This document shows positions 1-6,650 of a stretch of DNA of 9,578 nt, one piece after another. Numbering within the stretch: position 1 is the first letter of the stretch; each line of letters starts with the position of its first letter. Below the pieces are notes generated by a model. That model did no database searches. It was not told the DNA's origin and worked only from the letters and a program-made list of their open reading frames with translations. The position numbers were made by a program, and so were the translations under genes. The DNA is from an uncultured Eubacteriales bacterium. GTDB lineage: Bacteria > Bacillota > Clostridia > Oscillospirales > Acutalibacteraceae. The stretch is taken from contig CAKSNI010000030.1 of NCBI GenBank assembly GCA_934476025.1, forward strand, positions 1 to 9,578. Reading direction: 5' to 3'.

Positions 1-1023
1 GTATGGGATACGGTCGATGGGCACTTTACCGATCAGTGGCTTCAAAATCTCAGTCAGGTTCTCGCCGGCCGGAAGCCGGATTATCTGATTCTTTCTCATA
101 TGGAACCGGATCACTCCGCCGGTATTGCCGCTTTCTGCCAAAAATATCCGCAGGCTGTTCTGATCGGAAACAGCAAGACCTTTCCGATGCTGGAAGCCTT
201 TTTCCCCGAATTTTCCGGAAAATCGCGTCAGATTGTCGCGGATCGGGAAACGCTGAATCTCGGCCGCCACACCCTCACCTTCCTTACCGCTCCGATGGTT
301 CATTGGCCGGAAGTGATGGTGACCTTTGACTCCCTCACCGGTACCCTGTTTTCCGCCGATGCTTTCGGAAAGTTCGGTGCCTCCGATGTCAAAGAGGATT
401 GGGCCTGCGAAGCCCGCCGCTATTATTTCGGCATTGTCGGCAAATACGGCGCTCAGGTGCAGGCTTTGCTGAAAAAACTTGCCGACTTCCCCATCAAAAC
501 CATCTGTCCTTTGCATGGGCCGGTTCTTTCTGAATCACTGCCGTATTACCTCGGGCTGTATCAGACCTGGTCCTCCTACGGGGTGGAAAGCGACGGGGTC
601 TGCATTGCCTATACTTCGGTTTACGGTCATACTGCCGACGCGGCCAACCGGCTGGCCGACGCGCTCCGCGAAGCCGGTTGTCCCAAGGTTGTCCTCAACG
701 ATCTTGCCCGCTGTGATATGGCCGAAGCGGTGGAAGATGCCTTCCGTTACGGGAAACTGGTGTTGGCCACCACCACCTACAACGGGGATATTTTCCCGAT
801 GATGAAACAATTTTTGGATGCCCTGACGGAACGCAATTTCCGCAACCGTACCGTCGGCTTCATTGAAAACGGCTCCTGGGCTCCGATGGCCGCCCGGAAC
901 ATGAAGGCAAAACTGGAAAAATGCCCGAACCTCACCTATCCGGATTCCACCGTTACCATCCGTTCAGCCCTGAATGACGAAAGCCGGGCGGCGCTGAATG
1001 CCCTGGCCCGGGAACTGGCGTAA
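1..1023 (+). CDS. Flavodiiron protein (FprA-type O2/NO reductase), N-terminus outside window
   Basis: This is a soluble enzyme that reduces O2 to water and/or NO to N2O using electrons usually supplied by rubredoxin; in strict anaerobes it serves detoxification. The open frame runs from the first base (V-W-D-T-V) without a start, so it is partial. About 340 residues are visible of a family length near 400, leaving roughly 55-65 missing. The metallo-beta-lactamase-like half carries the diiron ligand motif HMEPDH at 97-114, then APMVHW, the Asp of FSADAFG and the His of CPLHGPV, which match the remaining family ligands. The C-terminal half is a flavodoxin domain with the FMN phosphate loop TSVYGHT at 613-633 and the later TTTYNGD loop. 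No rubredoxin domain follows, so it is the short FprA form. A strong hairpin terminator lies 72 bp after the stop. O2 versus NO preference cannot be read from sequence. Confidence 0.95.
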   Translation, partial: VWDTVDGHFTDQWLQNLSQVLAGRKPDYLILSHMEPDHSAGIAAFCQKYPQAVLIGNSKTFPMLEAFFPEFSGKSRQIVADRETLNLGRHTLTFLTAPMVHWPEVMVTFDSLTGTLFSADAFGKFGASDVKEDWACEARRYYFGIVGKYGAQVQALLKKLADFPIKTICPLHGPVLSESLPYYLGLYQTWSSYGVESDGVCIAYTSVYGHTADAANRLADALREAGCPKVVLNDLARCDMAEAVEDAFRYGKLVLATTTYNGDIFPMMKQFLDALTERNFRNRTVGFIENGSWAPMAARNMKAKLEKCPNLTYPDSTVTIRSALNDESRAALNALARELA

Positions 1024-1094
1024 AAAGCCGCAATCCGCTCTAAAAAGCAAAAAACGGGAATATAGCGCAAAGCCGAACGGTTTTTCGGCAGGTC

Positions 1095-1147
1095 ACGCCG
1101 GAGGGAATCGGAATGTTTTCCGATTCCCTCCGGCGTTTGGATTTTAG
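1095..1147 (+). terminator. Rho-independent terminator of the flavodiiron gene
   Basis: A perfect 19-bp stem (1095-1113 pairs with 1118-1136) with a 4-nt loop (TGTT) is followed by a T-rich tail TTTGGATTTT. It lies just after the flavodiiron stop and in the right orientation. The tail is interrupted by GGA, so it may be less clean than the stem suggests. The rest of 1024-1238 shows no gene. Confidence 0.85.
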
Positions 1148-1240
1148 CGGTTTTCAGCCACATTTCTTCTTGACACAGGCAAGACTTCCCGATCCCATAA
1201 CAACGGGTGATTCCATATAAAACGCCCTTTATTGGTATTT

Positions 1241-1264
1241 GCCGGGCAATCCAATATGCCCGGT
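1241..1264. repeat. Short inverted repeat (CCGGGCA/TGCCCGG)
   Basis: Arms CCGGGCA (1242-1248) and TGCCCGG (1257-1263) enclose an 8-nt loop, with a G-T closing pair on the outside. No T-run follows, so it is not an obvious terminator. It sits just before the AraC remnant; its role is unknown. Confidence 0.45.
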
Positions 1265-1272
1265 GCCGCCGT

Positions 1273-1288
1273 TTTGGAGGCCTCCAAA
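1273..1288. repeat. Perfect 16-bp palindrome TTTGGAGGCCTCCAAA
   Basis: The sequence TTTGGAGGCCTCCAAA is its own reverse complement with no spacer. It lies in the non-conserved stretch just upstream of the AraC HTH homology. It could be a protein-binding site for a dimeric factor or chance; no neighbouring promoter is convincing. Confidence 0.6.
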
Positions 1289-1575
1289 CCGTTCTGCTTT
1301 CAAAACATCTTTGAATATCGGTATAAACGGCCATTTTTCCACCGCTTTTCAGGAGCAGACCGGCCTTTCGTTTTGTACCTATCTGAACCGGCTGAAGGTC
1401 AACTACGCCAAATCCCTGCTGGTTCGCACCGATGAAAAAATCGGCTCGGTCGCGGCCGCTTCCGGATTCACCTCACAGGTCAATTTTCTCAAAGTTTTTA
1501 AAAAAGAAACCGGCCTTACCCCAACGCAATACCGCAGCCGGGAAAAGGCCGATTGAATCGATTTTTTCGGGAAAA

Positions 1576-2121
1576 CTATTTTCGGATTCCCCGACGAATC
1601 CGATCTCCGATCACCACAGCCAAGGCCATTTTGATCAAATCAAACGGAATAAACGGCAAAACACAGGTCTTCAGACCGGCTGAAAAAGGAATGGCTTTCA
1701 GCCCGATAAACTGCAGCGTTCCGCAAAGATAACACAGTGCCAGCCCCAGCAGACAGCCGACAATCTGCAGCCCCCACCGAAAAACCTTTCGGTTGCTTTT
1801 GGCGCTCAGAGCGGTAAAAAGAGAAACCGCCGCCGCCACAAGAGGATAAGACCAAAGATAGCCGCCGGTCGGCCCGAGCAGCACCCCGAAACCGGAGGCA
1901 AAACCGGCAAACACCGGCAGGCCGATGCCGCCGATCAGCAAATAGGCCAGTTGAGCCGGAGCCGCCATATAAACCGGCAGGCAAAGCCCGGTTAAAAACA
2001 CTCCGAAGGTCGCAAGCGTTACCGGAATCACGGTAATTTGTACCGAAAGAACCGAACAAACGCACTGAACCGCACAAAACAGCGCCGACAGGCTCAGATT
2101 TCTGATTGCTTTTGACTTCAT
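1576..2121 (-). CDS. bioY: BioY, substrate-binding S-component of the biotin ECF transporter
   Basis: An integral membrane protein of 181 residues that captures biotin and, in most Firmicutes, docks on a shared ECF energising module (EcfA/A'/T), none of which is in this window. About six hydrophobic segments span the chain. The family signature GPTGGYLWSYP is at residues 83-93, LCYLCGTLQF at 129-138 and the conserved PFIPFDLIKMALA block at 156-168. The ATG at 2121 was chosen because it follows a GAGGGTGGAA ribosome site and begins a typical short basic N-terminus (MKSKAIRN). An upstream TTG extension to 2205 would run through the promoter. It diverges from dapH. With the promoter proposed here the leader is only about 20 nt, so no riboswitch fits; any control must act on the promoter. 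Confidence 0.93.
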   Translation of the reverse strand: MKSKAIRNLSLSALFCAVQCVCSVLSVQITVIPVTLATFGVFLTGLCLPVYMAAPAQLAYLLIGGIGLPVFAGFASGFGVLLGPTGGYLWSYPLVAAAVSLFTALSAKSNRKVFRWGLQIVGCLLGLALCYLCGTLQFIGLKAIPFSAGLKTCVLPFIPFDLIKMALAVVIGDRIRRGIRK

Positions 2122-2146
2122 TATTTCCACCCTCACTCTGTTTTCC

Positions 2147-2175
2147 AGTATACCTTCCGGCCATTTGTTTGTCAA
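2147..2175 (-). promoter_or_regulatory. Sigma-A-type promoter of bioY
   Basis: Read on the minus strand, TTGACA (2175-2170) and TATACT (2152-2147) are separated by exactly 17 bp. The start point would be near 2140, about 19 nt before the bioY ATG. This is near-consensus. Confidence 0.8.
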
Positions 2176-2190
2176 CAAAAAACTGTTGAC
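2171..2190. promoter_or_regulatory. Inverted repeat spanning both -35 boxes of the bioY/dapH divergent promoters
   Basis: Arms GTCAACA (2171-2177) and TGTTGAC (2184-2190) are separated by 6 A-rich bases (AAAAAC). Much of the symmetry follows from two outward-facing TTGAC -35 elements, but the TG/CA extension goes beyond that. It may be an operator or only the geometry of back-to-back promoters. Confidence 0.5.
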
Positions 2191-2214
2191 GCTCACCGGA
2201 TGCAATGATACAAT
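2186..2214 (+). promoter_or_regulatory. Sigma-A-type promoter of the dapH-patA-dapL operon
   Basis: TTGACG (2186-2191) and TACAAT (2209-2214) have a 17-bp spacer. A start near 2221 gives a leader of about 43 nt, too short for a lysine riboswitch. Confidence 0.8.
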
Positions 2215-2263
2215 AGAAACACAGAAATGCCTGATTCATTTTCACGAAGGAGAGTCCGTTTTT

Positions 2264-2959
2264 ATGATGACCGCACAGGAAATTATCAACGCCATAGCCA
2301 CGGCCAAAAAGAAAACACCGGTCAAGGTGTATGTAAAGGAAAAACAACCCGTCCATTACGGAAATGCCACCGTTTTCGGCGAAAAAGACAAAATCGTATT
2401 TGGGGATTGGAACGAACTGTCTTCGCTTTTGCAGCAGCAAAAAGACAAAATCGAAACCCTGATTGTGGAAAACGATTGCCGCAACAGCGCCATTCCCATG
2501 CTGGATCTGAAAAATCTGGAAGCACGAATCGAACCCGGTGCCATCCTGCGGGACGGGGTTACGGTGGAAAAGAACGCCGTCATTATGATGGGAGCCATTC
2601 TGAATATCGGAGCGGTTGTCGGCGAAGGCAGCATGATTGACATGGGGGCGGTTCTCGGCGGCAGAGCCACCGTAGGCCGTCATTGCCATATCGGCGCGGG
2701 GGCCGTTTTGGCGGGGGTAATTGAGCCGGCCAGCGCCACTCCGGTTGTTGTGGAAGACGATGTTCTGATCGGGGCCAACGCCGTTGTTATCGAAGGGGTC
2801 CGGATTCACAAAGGGGCCGTAGTGGCCGCCGGGGCCGTGGTGATTTCCGATGTTCCGGAAAATGCCGTGGTTGCCGGATGCCCGGCTAAAATCATCAAAA
2901 TGAAGGATGAACAAACCAACGAAAAAACAGCGCTGCAGGATGCGCTGAGAACCCTGTGA
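2264..2959 (+). CDS. dapH: Tetrahydrodipicolinate N-acetyltransferase DapH
   Basis: A cytoplasmic enzyme that transfers acetyl from acetyl-CoA to 2,3,4,5-tetrahydrodipicolinate, giving N-acetyl-2-amino-6-oxopimelate, the first step of the acetylase branch of lysine and diaminopimelate synthesis. The 231-residue chain closely resembles Bacillus subtilis DapH as I recall it. It has an N-terminal domain with TPVKVYVKEK (18-27) and IVFGDWNEL, the block VENDCRNSAIPMLDLKNL (68-85), and then a left-handed beta-helix of hexapeptide repeats (about 88-205, including MIDMGAVLGGRATVG and the loop VIEPASATP). The start at 2264 is set by the ribosome site GAAGGAGAG at 2246-2254; the next codon (2267) is also ATG. 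A TTG frame extension to 2165 crosses the promoter and is rejected. The stop overlaps the proposed GTG start of patA by 4 nt. First gene of the operon. Confidence 0.95.
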   Translation: MMTAQEIINAIATAKKKTPVKVYVKEKQPVHYGNATVFGEKDKIVFGDWNELSSLLQQQKDKIETLIVENDCRNSAIPMLDLKNLEARIEPGAILRDGVTVEKNAVIMMGAILNIGAVVGEGSMIDMGAVLGGRATVGRHCHIGAGAVLAGVIEPASATPVVVEDDVLIGANAVVIEGVRIHKGAVVAAGAVVISDVPENAVVAGCPAKIIKMKDEQTNEKTALQDALRTL

Positions 2960-4107
2960 GCCGGATGGCGGGCCGCATGAGTCATGCGGCCGGTTTGCTC
3001 AAAGCAAGTGAAATCCGCCGGTTTTCCGATCTGGCAGCCGCAACCCCCGGGTGTATTTCTCTAACCCTCGGAGAGCCGGATGCTGAAACGCCGCCCGAAA
3101 TCTGCCGCCGGCTGAAAGAAGCCGTCATCTTTAAGGAAACCCATTATATTCCGAATGCCGGGGTTCCCGCACTGCGGCAAAAGGTCAGCGAAAGCGAAAA
3201 GCGCCGGGGGCTCTGCTACGATCCCGATGAAATTTTGATGACCGCTGGGGCTACCGAAGCCATTTTTGTGGCTTTAGCCGGCATTCTCAACCCCGGCGAC
3301 GAGGTTATCATTCCCCTGCCTGCCTTTGTTTTGTATGAACAGATTGTCCGTTTTTTAGGAGGCGTCCCCGTGTTTTTAAAAACCCGGGATTCCGATTTTG
3401 TTCCTGCCGCCTCGGCACTGGCCGACAAAATCACCCTAAAAACCAAAGCGGTCATTCTAAACAGCCCGAACAATCCCACCGGCTGTGTTTACAGCCAGGA
3501 AGCTCTCTCTGAAATCGAAGCGGTTCTGCATGACCGGGACATTTTTGTTTTGTGCGACGAAGTATACCGGGATCTGTGCTACGAAGAAACCGTCGCGCCC
3601 TCTTATACGGCGGTTTCCGACCAAAAAGAAAAATGGCTGATGGTGGAGAGCTTCTCCAAATCCTATGCGATGACCGGGTGGCGCGTAGGGTACTTAATGG
3701 CCGACCGCTCTCTGATGCCCCGGCTGACTCTCATCCACCAATACCTCGTCACCAGTATGCCCTCTTTGTTTTCCCGGGCCTGCGAAACGGCACTGGATAC
3801 CGATCTTTCCGAAATGCGCCGGGCTTACCGGGAACGCCGGGATTATGCCTATACCCGAATCACGCAAATGGGGCTTTCCTGCGCCCGGCCGCAGGGGGCG
3901 TTTTACCTTTTCTTCTCGATTGAAAAACTGGCCGTCACCTCGGCTGAGTTTTGCCGGATTGCCATTGAAAAAGCCAAGGTTGCCCTGACTCCCGGCTATT
4001 GTTTCGGGCAGGAAGGATTTGTTCGGCTTTCTTTCAGCTGTTCCCCGGAAAAACTGCGGCTTGGGCTGGACCGGCTGGAAGCACTGATTGCTACATGGGA
4101 GGGTTGA
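2956..4107 (+). CDS. patA: Probable N-acetyl-LL-diaminopimelate aminotransferase (class I PLP enzyme, PatA-like)
   Basis: A fold-type I PLP aminotransferase of 383 residues. In this operon it most likely transaminates N-acetyl-2-amino-6-oxopimelate to N-acetyl-LL-diaminopimelate, with glutamate as probable donor. Visible motifs are SLTLGEPD (35-42), YIPNAGVPALR, the NSPNNPTG block (169-176), DEVYRDL, and SFSKSYAMTGWRVGY (232-246), in which Lys235 is the PLP Schiff-base lysine. Near the C-terminus, GFVRLSFSC carries the expected carboxylate-binding Arg. The N-terminal SEIRRFSDL stretch resembles the ISGIRKFSNL region of B. subtilis PatA. The start is uncertain: GTG 2956 overlaps the dapH stop as GTGA, while ATG 2965 and ATG 2977 are alternatives; none has a good ribosome site, suggesting translational coupling. 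A palindrome at 2971-2991 covers the third candidate. The family includes aspartate aminotransferases, so the substrate call rests on context. Confidence 0.85.
   Translation: MSRMAGRMSHAAGLLKASEIRRFSDLAAATPGCISLTLGEPDAETPPEICRRLKEAVIFKETHYIPNAGVPALRQKVSESEKRRGLCYDPDEILMTAGATEAIFVALAGILNPGDEVIIPLPAFVLYEQIVRFLGGVPVFLKTRDSDFVPAASALADKITLKTKAVILNSPNNPTGCVYSQEALSEIEAVLHDRDIFVLCDEVYRDLCYEETVAPSYTAVSDQKEKWLMVESFSKSYAMTGWRVGYLMADRSLMPRLTLIHQYLVTSMPSLFSRACETALDTDLSEMRRAYRERRDYAYTRITQMGLSCARPQGAFYLFFSIEKLAVTSAEFCRIAIEKAKVALTPGYCFGQEGFVRLSFSCSPEKLRLGLDRLEALIATWEG
2971..2991. repeat. 21-bp inverted repeat at the dapH/patA junction
   Basis: Arms GGCCGCATGA (2971-2980) and TCATGCGGCC (2982-2991) flank a single central G. 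As RNA it can fold into an 8-bp GC-rich stem with a 5-nt loop, 11 nt after the dapH stop, hiding ATG 2977. It could tune patA translation, mark an mRNA processing point, or bind a dimeric protein. Confidence 0.7.
4097..4103 (+). promoter_or_regulatory. Ribosome binding site deciding the dapL start
   Basis: GGGAGGG lies 6 nt before GTG 4110. The in-frame ATG at 4095 is upstream of this site and has no site of its own, so GTG 4110 is preferred. Confidence 0.7.
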
Positions 4108-4109
4108 AT

Positions 4110-5285
4110 GTGATATCGGAATCCCGCTGTTTTCATCAGGCAGACGCCCTTTTTGGGGAATGGGTCGAATTGCGGCGCAGCCTGCACCGGCATCCGGAAC
4201 TCGGAAACCGGGAATTTTCCACCGCCGAGAAAATCCGTCGCTATCTGCACCACTGCGGCTTTGAAATCACCCTTCCGTTCGGAACGGCGACCGTTGCCAT
4301 TTTAAAAGGGGGGCTCCCCGGGAAAACCGTTGCCCTGCGCAGCGACATGGATGCCCTGCCGATTCGGGAAGCCACCGGGCTTCCCTTTGCTAGTGAAAAT
4401 CCGGGGGTAATGCACGCCTGCGGTCACGATTTTCACATGACCTTTGTTTTGGGAGCGGCCAAACTGCTCAGTATGCAAAAAGATCGGTTGCGCGGTTCGG
4501 TCATGCTGATTTTTGAGCCGGACGAAGAAGGTTCCGGCGGTGCGCAGCGATTGATGGAAACCGGCCTGATCGACCGGGCGCAGGCAGTTTTCGGCTGTCA
4601 TGTGGACCCGACGCTGCCGGTAAAAACCATCGGATTGAAACCGGGCCACTTTTACGCGGCTTCCAATCCGTTTTCCATCACCTTTCACGGAAAAAGCTGT
4701 CACGCCGCCCGCCCGCAGGACGGAACCGACTGCCTTTTCGCCGCTGCCGAAACCGCGGTAGCACTGCGAAATTTGACCGATTTAAAATCCGCTTCTCCCC
4801 GGGTGGTTTCGGTTTGCACCATTCATGGCGGAACGGCTGTCAATGTTTTACCGGAAAGCGTGGAAATTACCGGAATTATCCGCACCCACGGGGAGGAAAA
4901 TCGCCGTGATACGCTGGCTCAGGTTCAAAAGCTGGCGCTGCTTGCCGCCGGGCAAACCGGTACCCGGGCGAAAATTCGCATAACCGACGGATATCTCGGC
5001 GTAGAAAACGATCCGCGGGATTGTGAATTTGTCCGGCGGTTTCTCGCACGCTGCGGTCTAAATGAACAGATTCGACTGTTTTCAAAACCATTGATGACCA
5101 CAGAAGATTTCGGTTGTTTCACTCATCACAAAGCCGGCCAGTTTTTTCACATCGGCGTTGGCGGAAGCGGTGTGCTGCACAGCCCGGTTTTTTGCCCGGA
5201 CGAAGCGGCTTTGCCCTTTGGAGTTGCCGTTTTGGCCGGCCTTTGCGAAGAATATCTGAACCAAACGGAAACATCCACAACATAA
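4110..5285 (+). CDS. dapL: N-acetyl-diaminopimelate deacetylase (M20 family amidohydrolase)
   Basis: A cytoplasmic metallohydrolase that removes acetate from N-acetyl-LL-diaminopimelate to give LL-diaminopimelate, closing the acetylase branch. The 391-residue M20 chain shows LRRSLHRHPELGNREF near the N-terminus, LRSDMDALPI, HACGHD (102-107), the catalytic Glu pair in EPDEEGSGGA (139-140), GCHVDP (His164) and a late His in GVLHSPVF, so all expected metal-site elements are present. A lid/dimerisation domain with GKSCHAARPQDGTD sits in the middle. The start is 2 nt after the patA stop. The M20 family also includes hippurate and other N-acyl amino acid hydrolases; the assignment as the YkuR/DapL deacetylase rests on its position behind dapH and patA. 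The symbol dapL is also used elsewhere for an unrelated LL-DAP aminotransferase. Confidence 0.87.
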   Translation: MISESRCFHQADALFGEWVELRRSLHRHPELGNREFSTAEKIRRYLHHCGFEITLPFGTATVAILKGGLPGKTVALRSDMDALPIREATGLPFASENPGVMHACGHDFHMTFVLGAAKLLSMQKDRLRGSVMLIFEPDEEGSGGAQRLMETGLIDRAQAVFGCHVDPTLPVKTIGLKPGHFYAASNPFSITFHGKSCHAARPQDGTDCLFAAAETAVALRNLTDLKSASPRVVSVCTIHGGTAVNVLPESVEITGIIRTHGEENRRDTLAQVQKLALLAAGQTGTRAKIRITDGYLGVENDPRDCEFVRRFLARCGLNEQIRLFSKPLMTTEDFGCFTHHKAGQFFHIGVGGSGVLHSPVFCPDEAALPFGVAVLAGLCEEYLNQTETSTT

Positions 5286-5358
5286 CCTTTTAACCGCTTG
5301 GAAAACCGGAAGGCTCCCTCAAAGCATTCCTAAAATCCGACGATGAACCACCGTAGCC

Positions 5359-5402
5359 AAACGGGGCAAAAAAACGATTTTCGTTTTTTTGCCCCGTTTT
5401 TA
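5359..5402 (+). terminator. Rho-independent terminator of the dap operon
   Basis: A perfect 19-bp stem (5359-5377 with 5381-5399) has a 3-nt loop TTT and ends in TTTTATT. The core GGGGC/GCCCC is extended by seven A-T pairs. It lies 74 bp after the dapL stop. Confidence 0.92.
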
Positions 5403-5441
5403 TTAACCCGGCGTTTTGGCCGCCTTTTTGCCTCTGTTTTT

Positions 5442-5482
5442 AAAAAACGCCCCCGGCAAAGCCGGTTTCAGCCTTGCCGGGG
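5442..5482 (-). terminator. Rho-independent terminator of the dockerin gene
   Basis: On the minus strand a 9-bp stem CCCCGGCAA/TTGCCGGGG (5482-5474 with 5459-5451) with a 14-nt loop is followed by GCG and six T (5447-5442). It begins 10 bp after the dockerin gene stop and faces the dap operon terminator 40 bp away. Confidence 0.85.
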
Positions 5483-5494
5483 AGTCGTCAATCA

Positions 5495-5680
5495 TTCCCG
5501 GGTTCGCACCAATTCTTTTCGCAAAACAGCCACATCGGCCGCCGTCACTTCGCCGTCCCCATTCAGATCGGCTTCGTCCATCGGGTATTTTTCCGGTTCA
5601 ATCAGGTGGTGCTTCAGGAGAATCAGGTCCAGCACCCCGACCGATCCGTCCCGATCCAGGTCGTACCGATCAAAAGCAGT
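5495..5680 (-). other. Dockerin type I-like domain (two calcium-binding repeats)
   Basis: At the C-terminus of the broken SGNH gene two EF-hand-like repeats are intact: DLDRDGSVGVLD followed by LILLKHHLI, and DLNGDGEVTAAD followed by VAVLRKELV. Each has calcium ligands at positions 1, 3, 5 and 12. Positions 10-11, which help set cohesin specificity, are V-L in the first repeat and A-A in the second. Dockerins attach enzymes to cohesins of a scaffoldin or cell-surface protein; no cohesin is in this window. Confidence 0.9.
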
Positions 5681-6650
5681 CAGGTTACCGGGGGTAAGGT
5701 TTCCGGCAATTTGCTGCCCTAAAATCATGGCCCAATAATCGTTGGCATGATTGATATTGTTGGAAAGATAATCTTCCGCCTCTTTGGATCGAAGGATATT
5801 GAGAAAAGCCCGGGTTCCGCCGACTGCTACACAGTTTTCCGTTTTTCCGGCAATCGAAATCAGAGTATCCTCCATAGCCAGGGCCGTTTCCGGATTTTGG
5901 AACAGCAGGGTCCGCGGATTGTTGACTTTTCCCGAAATAAGAACAATGCCGGCTTTCGGGTACCGGGCGTGCAGTTTTTGCACCATTTCTTCCATAGCCC
6001 GGGCATACTGTTCCTTCGTTTCACTGCCTCTGGCTATGGCTGCCACATCATTGGCGGTAAATTTCAGATAAATGAGATCCGGAACAATCTCGTTTCCGTA
6101 ATACGAAGAAAGAATTTCCAGTCGGCGCTCCAGCTGTTCGGCACCCCAAATCGCCGTTTCATCCTCATAGGAATACCGCAGGGCGCCGTCGCTCCATTTG
6201 GCATACAGTGTAAGATCCTTCTCCGGAAATTTTGCGGACAGGTTGCTACAAAGTCCAGCGTAATCACCTTCCAGGTATCAAACCCGTTCATCCCCGTCCA
6301 GGCTGTTAAAACGGGATGCGCCGTTTTCCCCGACACAGGACGGGTGCAGTCCCACGGATCCAAAGACGGCAGTTCGTAAACCGTAATCGGCGTCTGATTG
6401 CCGACTTCCGGAAAAACTTCGGGCGCAACAACCCGAACGGCCATCGAAAGGATGTAGGCCTGCCCGACCGTCATGCGGAAGGAATTGTCGGAAAAATTGA
6501 CAACATTGGTTCCCTCCCGTGAAGAACGGTGCAGAGAGTACTCTCCGGAATACACCCCGGGATCCGTCTCCGTCTTTGCTTGATAGCGTTCAAACCCGGA
6601 AGCCCGCATCGTATATTCCGTTTCAAAATCCTGTTTCAAAACCGCCTGCT

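Larger units (their letters stand above)
1239..1556 (+). pseudogene. AraC-family regulator remnant: C-terminal DNA-binding half only
   Basis: From about 1314 to 1548 the translation follows the AraC/XylS double helix-turn-helix closely. It shows HFSTAFQEQTGLSF, then YLNRLKVNYAKSLL, then the second HTH (KIGSVAAASGFTSQVNF) and the family signature FLKVFKKETGLTPTQYR near the end. Normal AraC regulators have about 250-300 residues with an N-terminal ligand or sensor domain and an intact first HTH. Here the part before the HFSTAF helix is short, proline-rich and unlike the family. No ATG exists in the frame: only TTG codons at 1239 and 1311 could start it, and neither has a visible ribosome site. 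I infer a 5'-truncated remnant. A short stand-alone HTH protein is possible but less likely. It converges on bioY, with 19 bp between the stops. Confidence 0.65.

Noticed and set aside
3..329. Overlapping + frame at the left edge
   Set aside because: It is out of frame with the flavodiiron gene, whose frame is continuous from base 1 and carries the diiron ligand motif.
1170..1198. Promoter for the AraC remnant from TTGACA at 1170-1175
   Set aside because: At 17-19 bp downstream there is only TCCCAT/CCATAA, a poor -10, and the better TATAAA at 1216-1221 is about 40 bp away.
1583..1602. Hairpin CGGATTC/GAATCCG at the end of bioY as its terminator
   Set aside because: Only a 7-bp stem inside the coding tail, with no T-run after it on the minus strand.
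2169..2192. BirA (biotin repressor) operator upstream of bioY
   Set aside because: TTGTCAAC resembles one half-site, but the opposite half is GTTGACGC and the spacer is 8 nt, where Firmicute BirA boxes have about 14-16. The match is not good enough.
2215..2263. Lysine riboswitch before dapH
   Set aside because: With the promoter at 2186-2214 the leader is only about 43 nt, far shorter than the lysine aptamer.
2165..2263. Extended dapH start at TTG 2165
   Set aside because: It would place coding sequence over both promoter elements; ATG 2264 has a strong ribosome site and matches DapH length.
1640..2914. Long - strand open frame of about 424 codons across bioY and dapH
   Set aside because: It overlaps two well-identified genes and their promoters, with low-complexity His/Asn/Gly-rich translation typical of a shadow frame.
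4095..4109. ATG 4095 as the start of dapL
   Set aside because: No ribosome site lies before it, whereas GGGAGGG at 4097-4103 is well placed for GTG 4110.
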